A stretch of DNA of 64,000 bases. Source: Ktedonobacter racemifer DSM 44963. GTDB taxonomy: Bacteria > Chloroflexota > Ktedonobacteria > Ktedonobacterales > Ktedonobacteraceae. Position numbers and translations under genes: made by a program. Location: contig NZ_ADVG01000002.1 of assembly GCF_000178855.1 (NCBI RefSeq), forward strand, positions 2,046,001 to 2,110,000. The letters are read 5' to 3'. Shown piece by piece: positions 60,277 to 64,000 of the stretch. How positions within the stretch are numbered: position 1 is the stretch's first letter; the number at the start of each line of letters is the position of its first letter. The notes under the pieces were generated by a model. That model did not search any database. It had not been told where the DNA came from and was given only the letters and a program-made list of their open reading frames with translations.

Positions 60277-61170
60277 ATGGCATCGATTCGAGAAATTGGC
60301 CAGCGTATTCGGTCAATTAAAAACATTGCTCAGATTACCAAGGCCATGCAGATGGTGGCGAGCAGCAAGATGCGTCGCGCGCAGGACCGGGTTACACAGG
60401 CCCGCCCCTATGCCGACCAGCTGCGCGAGCTTGTCTCGCGCCTCGCGGCCGTTGGCTCCGAGGACCTGGGCGATGAGGTAGCGCTGCTGAAGCAGCGACC
60501 CGTACGCAAGATTGGCTACATTGTCATTTCACCTGATCGCGGCCTGAGTGGCGCGCTTCCCAGCAACGTCAACCGCAAGCTTGCGGCCAGCGTGCTTGAG
60601 GAGCAGCAACGCCTGGCTGAAAACGGCCAGCGTCCCGCCGTAGACTACGTCGCGGTTGGTCGCAAAGGTCGTGACTTTGTTGTGCGGACGAAACAGAACA
60701 TGGTTGCCGAGTTCGTCAACCTGGGTGACCGTCCCAGCATGGGTGATGCCAGGGCTATCGCTCAAGTCGCGGTTGAGAGCTTTCTCAATGGCGATGTGGA
60801 TGTGGTCTACATGGTCTATCCGAAATTCATCAACACGGTGACGCAGCAGCCAACGACGGTCCAGTTGTTGCCTGTGCAGCCGCCGACGTCTGAGGAAGGC
60901 GCGAAGGCCGAGAAGCAAGACTACATCTATGAGCCGAACCCACAGGAGATCTTCAAGGCTCTCCTGCCACGTTATGTGGATACCCTGGTCTACCAGGCTC
61001 TGCTGGAAATGGTCGCCAGCCAGTATTCCGCACAGATGATCGCAATGAAAAACGCGACCGATAGTGCGAACGATCTTATTCAAGATCTCTCTCTGACCTA
61101 TAATAAAGCGCGTCAGGCCGCTATTACCACGCAGATTCTTGAGGTCGTGGCCGGTTCTGAAGCCGTCTAG
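60277..61170 (+). CDS. atpG: F1Fo ATP synthase subunit gamma
   Basis: A 297-residue central stalk. Both helical ends are clear: ASIREIGQRIRSIKNIAQIT, then KAMQMVASSKMRRAQ at the N-terminus; SLTYNKARQAAITTQILEVV with a final GSEAV at the C-terminus. The central Rossmann-like domain has a DRGLSGALPSNVN segment. It contains an insertion of about 15 residues near 195-215 (VQPPTSEEGAKAEKQD). AGGAGG is just before the ATG. Confidence 0.97.
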   Translation: MASIREIGQRIRSIKNIAQITKAMQMVASSKMRRAQDRVTQARPYADQLRELVSRLAAVGSEDLGDEVALLKQRPVRKIGYIVISPDRGLSGALPSNVNRKLAASVLEEQQRLAENGQRPAVDYVAVGRKGRDFVVRTKQNMVAEFVNLGDRPSMGDARAIAQVAVESFLNGDVDVVYMVYPKFINTVTQQPTTVQLLPVQPPTSEEGAKAEKQDYIYEPNPQEIFKALLPRYVDTLVYQALLEMVASQYSAQMIAMKNATDSANDLIQDLSLTYNKARQAAITTQILEVVAGSEAV

Positions 61171-61225
61171 AGATAGACCTAGACAGAAGCAAGCATACTG
61201 GTAGAGGCATGTGGAGGATACCGCA

Positions 61226-62671
<1,446 letters not shown>

Positions 62672-62674
62672 GAC

Positions 62675-63139
62675 ATGGCAACAACGACAACACGCAATAC
62701 CCTGCATGTCGAGGTTGTCACCGCCGAGCGTGAGCTATATAACGGGGAAGCTACCCTGGTAAGCGCTCCTGGCGTCGAGGGCCGTCTGGGCATTCTCCCG
62801 CATCATGCGGCCCTCCTGACCTTTCTCAAGCCCGGCGAACTGCGTATCGAACTGGGCGATGCCGAAGAGCCTTTCTTCGTCTCCGGTGGCTTCCTGGAGG
62901 TCTCGCATGATCGCGTGACCATCCTGGCAGATGCCGCAGAAGAGGGCGAAACGATTGACGAAGCTCGCGCACAGGAGGCCCGCCGCCTAGCGGAGGAGCG
63001 CCTCGTCGAGTCGCGCAGCCAGAACGATCGTGCTGAGGCTCAGGCAGCCCTGGAGCGTGCACTTAGCCGCATCAGGGTCGCGGAATATGCGCGCCGTCGC
63101 AGCCGCCGCCGCATTGACACGGCAGGCATGCAACAGTAA
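62675..63139 (+). CDS. atpC: F1Fo ATP synthase subunit epsilon
   Basis: A 154-residue regulatory subunit. The N-terminal beta sandwich has LHVEVVTAERELYNGEATLV and the epsilon signature GRLGILPHHAALLTFLKPGE; the two-helix C-terminal domain (about 92-140) is rich in Ala/Glu/Arg and ends with a basic patch (YARRRSRRR). The gene starts 3 bp after atpD and closes the operon. A 22-bp-arm hairpin follows 9 bp later. Confidence 0.96.
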   Translation: MATTTTRNTLHVEVVTAERELYNGEATLVSAPGVEGRLGILPHHAALLTFLKPGELRIELGDAEEPFFVSGGFLEVSHDRVTILADAAEEGETIDEARAQEARRLAEERLVESRSQNDRAEAQAALERALSRIRVAEYARRRSRRRIDTAGMQQ

Positions 63140-63147
63140 GAAACAAA

Positions 63148-63194
63148 ACAAAAATATTGTCCGGGTTCGGAACGAACCCGGACAATATTTTTGT
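63148..63194. terminator. Hairpin with A/T-rich base, between convergent genes
   Basis: Arms 63148-63169 and 63173-63194 pair perfectly around GAA. The base of the stem is A5/T5, giving a U-run on both strands, so it fits a bidirectional terminator for atpC and the Gly-rich gene. Confidence 0.82.
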
Positions 63195-63216
63195 TTCTGC
63201 GAGAGCCATATATGGC

Positions 63217-64000
63217 TTAGAAGCTCCCGCCGCCACCGCTGTCGCCACCGCCTCCTCCAAAGTCTCCACCACCTCCTCCAAAGTCTCCGCCACCTCCTCC
63301 AAAATCTCCGCCGCCCTGATTACCACCAAAGTCTCCGCCGCCGCCGAAATCTCCACCACCTTGATTGCCACCAAAGTCTCCGCCCTGACCGTAATCATCT
63401 TCGCGCCTCTCGCGCTCACCCTGTTCACGGCCCAGTTCATAGCCTACCAGACCACCAGCCGCGGCACCCAGGCCACCAGCCGCCCAGGGATTCATCCCGC
63501 CACCCTGGTTATAGTTGGGTGGATAGGGCTGTCCATACTGATTGTAGGGCGGATAGCCTCCCGAAGGTGGTACATTGCGCCGACCAAAGAGGCCGCCAAA
63601 GCCACTGCCGCCACCGAAACCACCACCGCCACCAAAGCCACCGCCTCCCCGACGCCTGCGCGAGAAGACAAAGGCACCCAGACCCAGCAATACCAGCAAG
63701 CCCAGGCAGCAACAGAGCGTCGAGCCGCCAAAGGAGCTTCCATTTTGTGCGCCCAGGCCCATAAAGCCACTATTAGCATTGTGGAGCGATTGCAGGGCCG
63801 CAACCGTTGCGCCAGTGTAATCTCCACCGTGGAAATTACTACTAAAAGCGCTAGCGGCGTCATTATACTGGTTAGTTGTAAAGGGCTTTCCCGCAAACCA
63901 GACCCAATGATGGGTGGTATCTATCGCCATGACGACGTTATTGGAGCCACTCACCTTACTGGCTGTCGTCTGTTGGAAAGACGACTTGGAGCCGTTGAAG
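63217..64000 (-). CDS. Glycine-rich membrane protein (possibly TPM-type), 5' end outside window
   Basis: Partial: the frame runs unbroken to the right edge, so the N-terminus is missing. The visible about 260 residues comprise the end of a soluble domain (VVMAIDTTHHWVWFAGKPF, then TVAALQSLHNANSG), a membrane segment (TLCCCLGLLVLLGLGAFVFS), an Arg/Gly-rich loop, a Pro/Tyr/Asn-rich stretch, and a C-terminal tail of about 80 residues built from repeats of GGDFGG. The layout (extracellular domain, TM, Gly-rich cytosolic tail) recalls TPM-domain proteins, but the visible domain is too short to be sure. The repeats are probably disordered and could drive self-association. Confidence 0.65.
   Translation of the reverse strand, partial: FNGSKSSFQQTTASKVSGSNNVVMAIDTTHHWVWFAGKPFTTNQYNDAASAFSSNFHGGDYTGATVAALQSLHNANSGFMGLGAQNGSSFGGSTLCCCLGLLVLLGLGAFVFSRRRRGGGGFGGGGGFGGGSGFGGLFGRRNVPPSGGYPPYNQYGQPYPPNYNQGGGMNPWAAGGLGAAAGGLVGYELGREQGERERREDDYGQGGDFGGNQGGGDFGGGGDFGGNQGGGDFGGGGGDFGGGGGDFGGGGGDSGGGGSF

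Noticed and set aside
63217..63900. Plus-strand frames rich in His/Arg/Pro opposite the Gly-rich gene
   Set aside because: They are the antisense of the GGDFGG-encoding repeats and lack starts with ribosome-binding sites.

Overview
The window looks like a chromosomal segment of a large-genome member of the Chloroflexota, most probably class Ktedonobacteria. This rests on protein style rather than any marker gene: many Pro/Gln-rich linkers, zinc-ribbon plus transmembrane proteins, a triple-FHA ABC exporter, a decayed IS605-type tnpB carrying a group II intron, and a complete F-type atp operon in bacterial order. No rRNA, tRNA, CRISPR array or prophage was recognised. Most of the window is core or housekeeping DNA. 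A less GC-rich accessory patch lies at about 35.1-41.4 kb.

Layout. 0-3.5 kb: a winged-helix regulator, an MFS exporter and an M29 aminopeptidase form one operon. 3.5-13 kb: greA, an anchored DUF5679 protein, a divergent PanC-like protein, plsY and pgsA (phospholipid synthesis), a DNA/RNA methyltransferase, a zinc-ribbon membrane protein, the NAD(P)HX repair enzyme and rplI. 13-25 kb: a CoxG-like protein, an RNase D-HEAT fusion, a degenerate receiver, beta-carbonic anhydrase, an SGNH lipoprotein, phoU, a PIG-L deacetylase, a four-gene minus-strand operon (DUF503, wecG-like, split hldE), upp and dppA. 25-35 kb: the FHA-ABC exporter, a soluble chemoreceptor-like protein, hflX, cvpA and a second MFS protein. 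35-41.4 kb: small unknown genes, a cupredoxin lipoprotein, an XRE remnant, the intron-split tnpB and a MITE-like element. 41.4-49.5 kb: rlmN, rpmB, an Asp23-FakA-DegV set (fatty-acid kinase type), small unknowns, DUF3090 and a 2-hydroxyacid dehydrogenase. 49.8-55.3 kb: two envelope glycosyltransferases, then a DUF362 ferredoxin-like protein overlapping an SDR epimerase. 55.5-63.1 kb: atpI-B-E-F-H-A-G-D-C. The right edge cuts a glycine-rich membrane protein.

The most striking feature is not a gene. More than twenty intergenic spaces hold long, nearly always perfect inverted repeats, with stems of about 17-39 bp and loops often of only 3 nt. Each has a different sequence but a common style: G-rich 5' arm, often containing GTGTGG. 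They occur between convergent, tandem and divergent genes, mostly lack a U-tract, and several swallow the stop codon of the upstream gene. Where the loop is a triplet it is usually GNA on one strand, closed by C-G, which is the exceptionally stable DNA mini-hairpin motif. This family is the best candidate here for an undescribed system.
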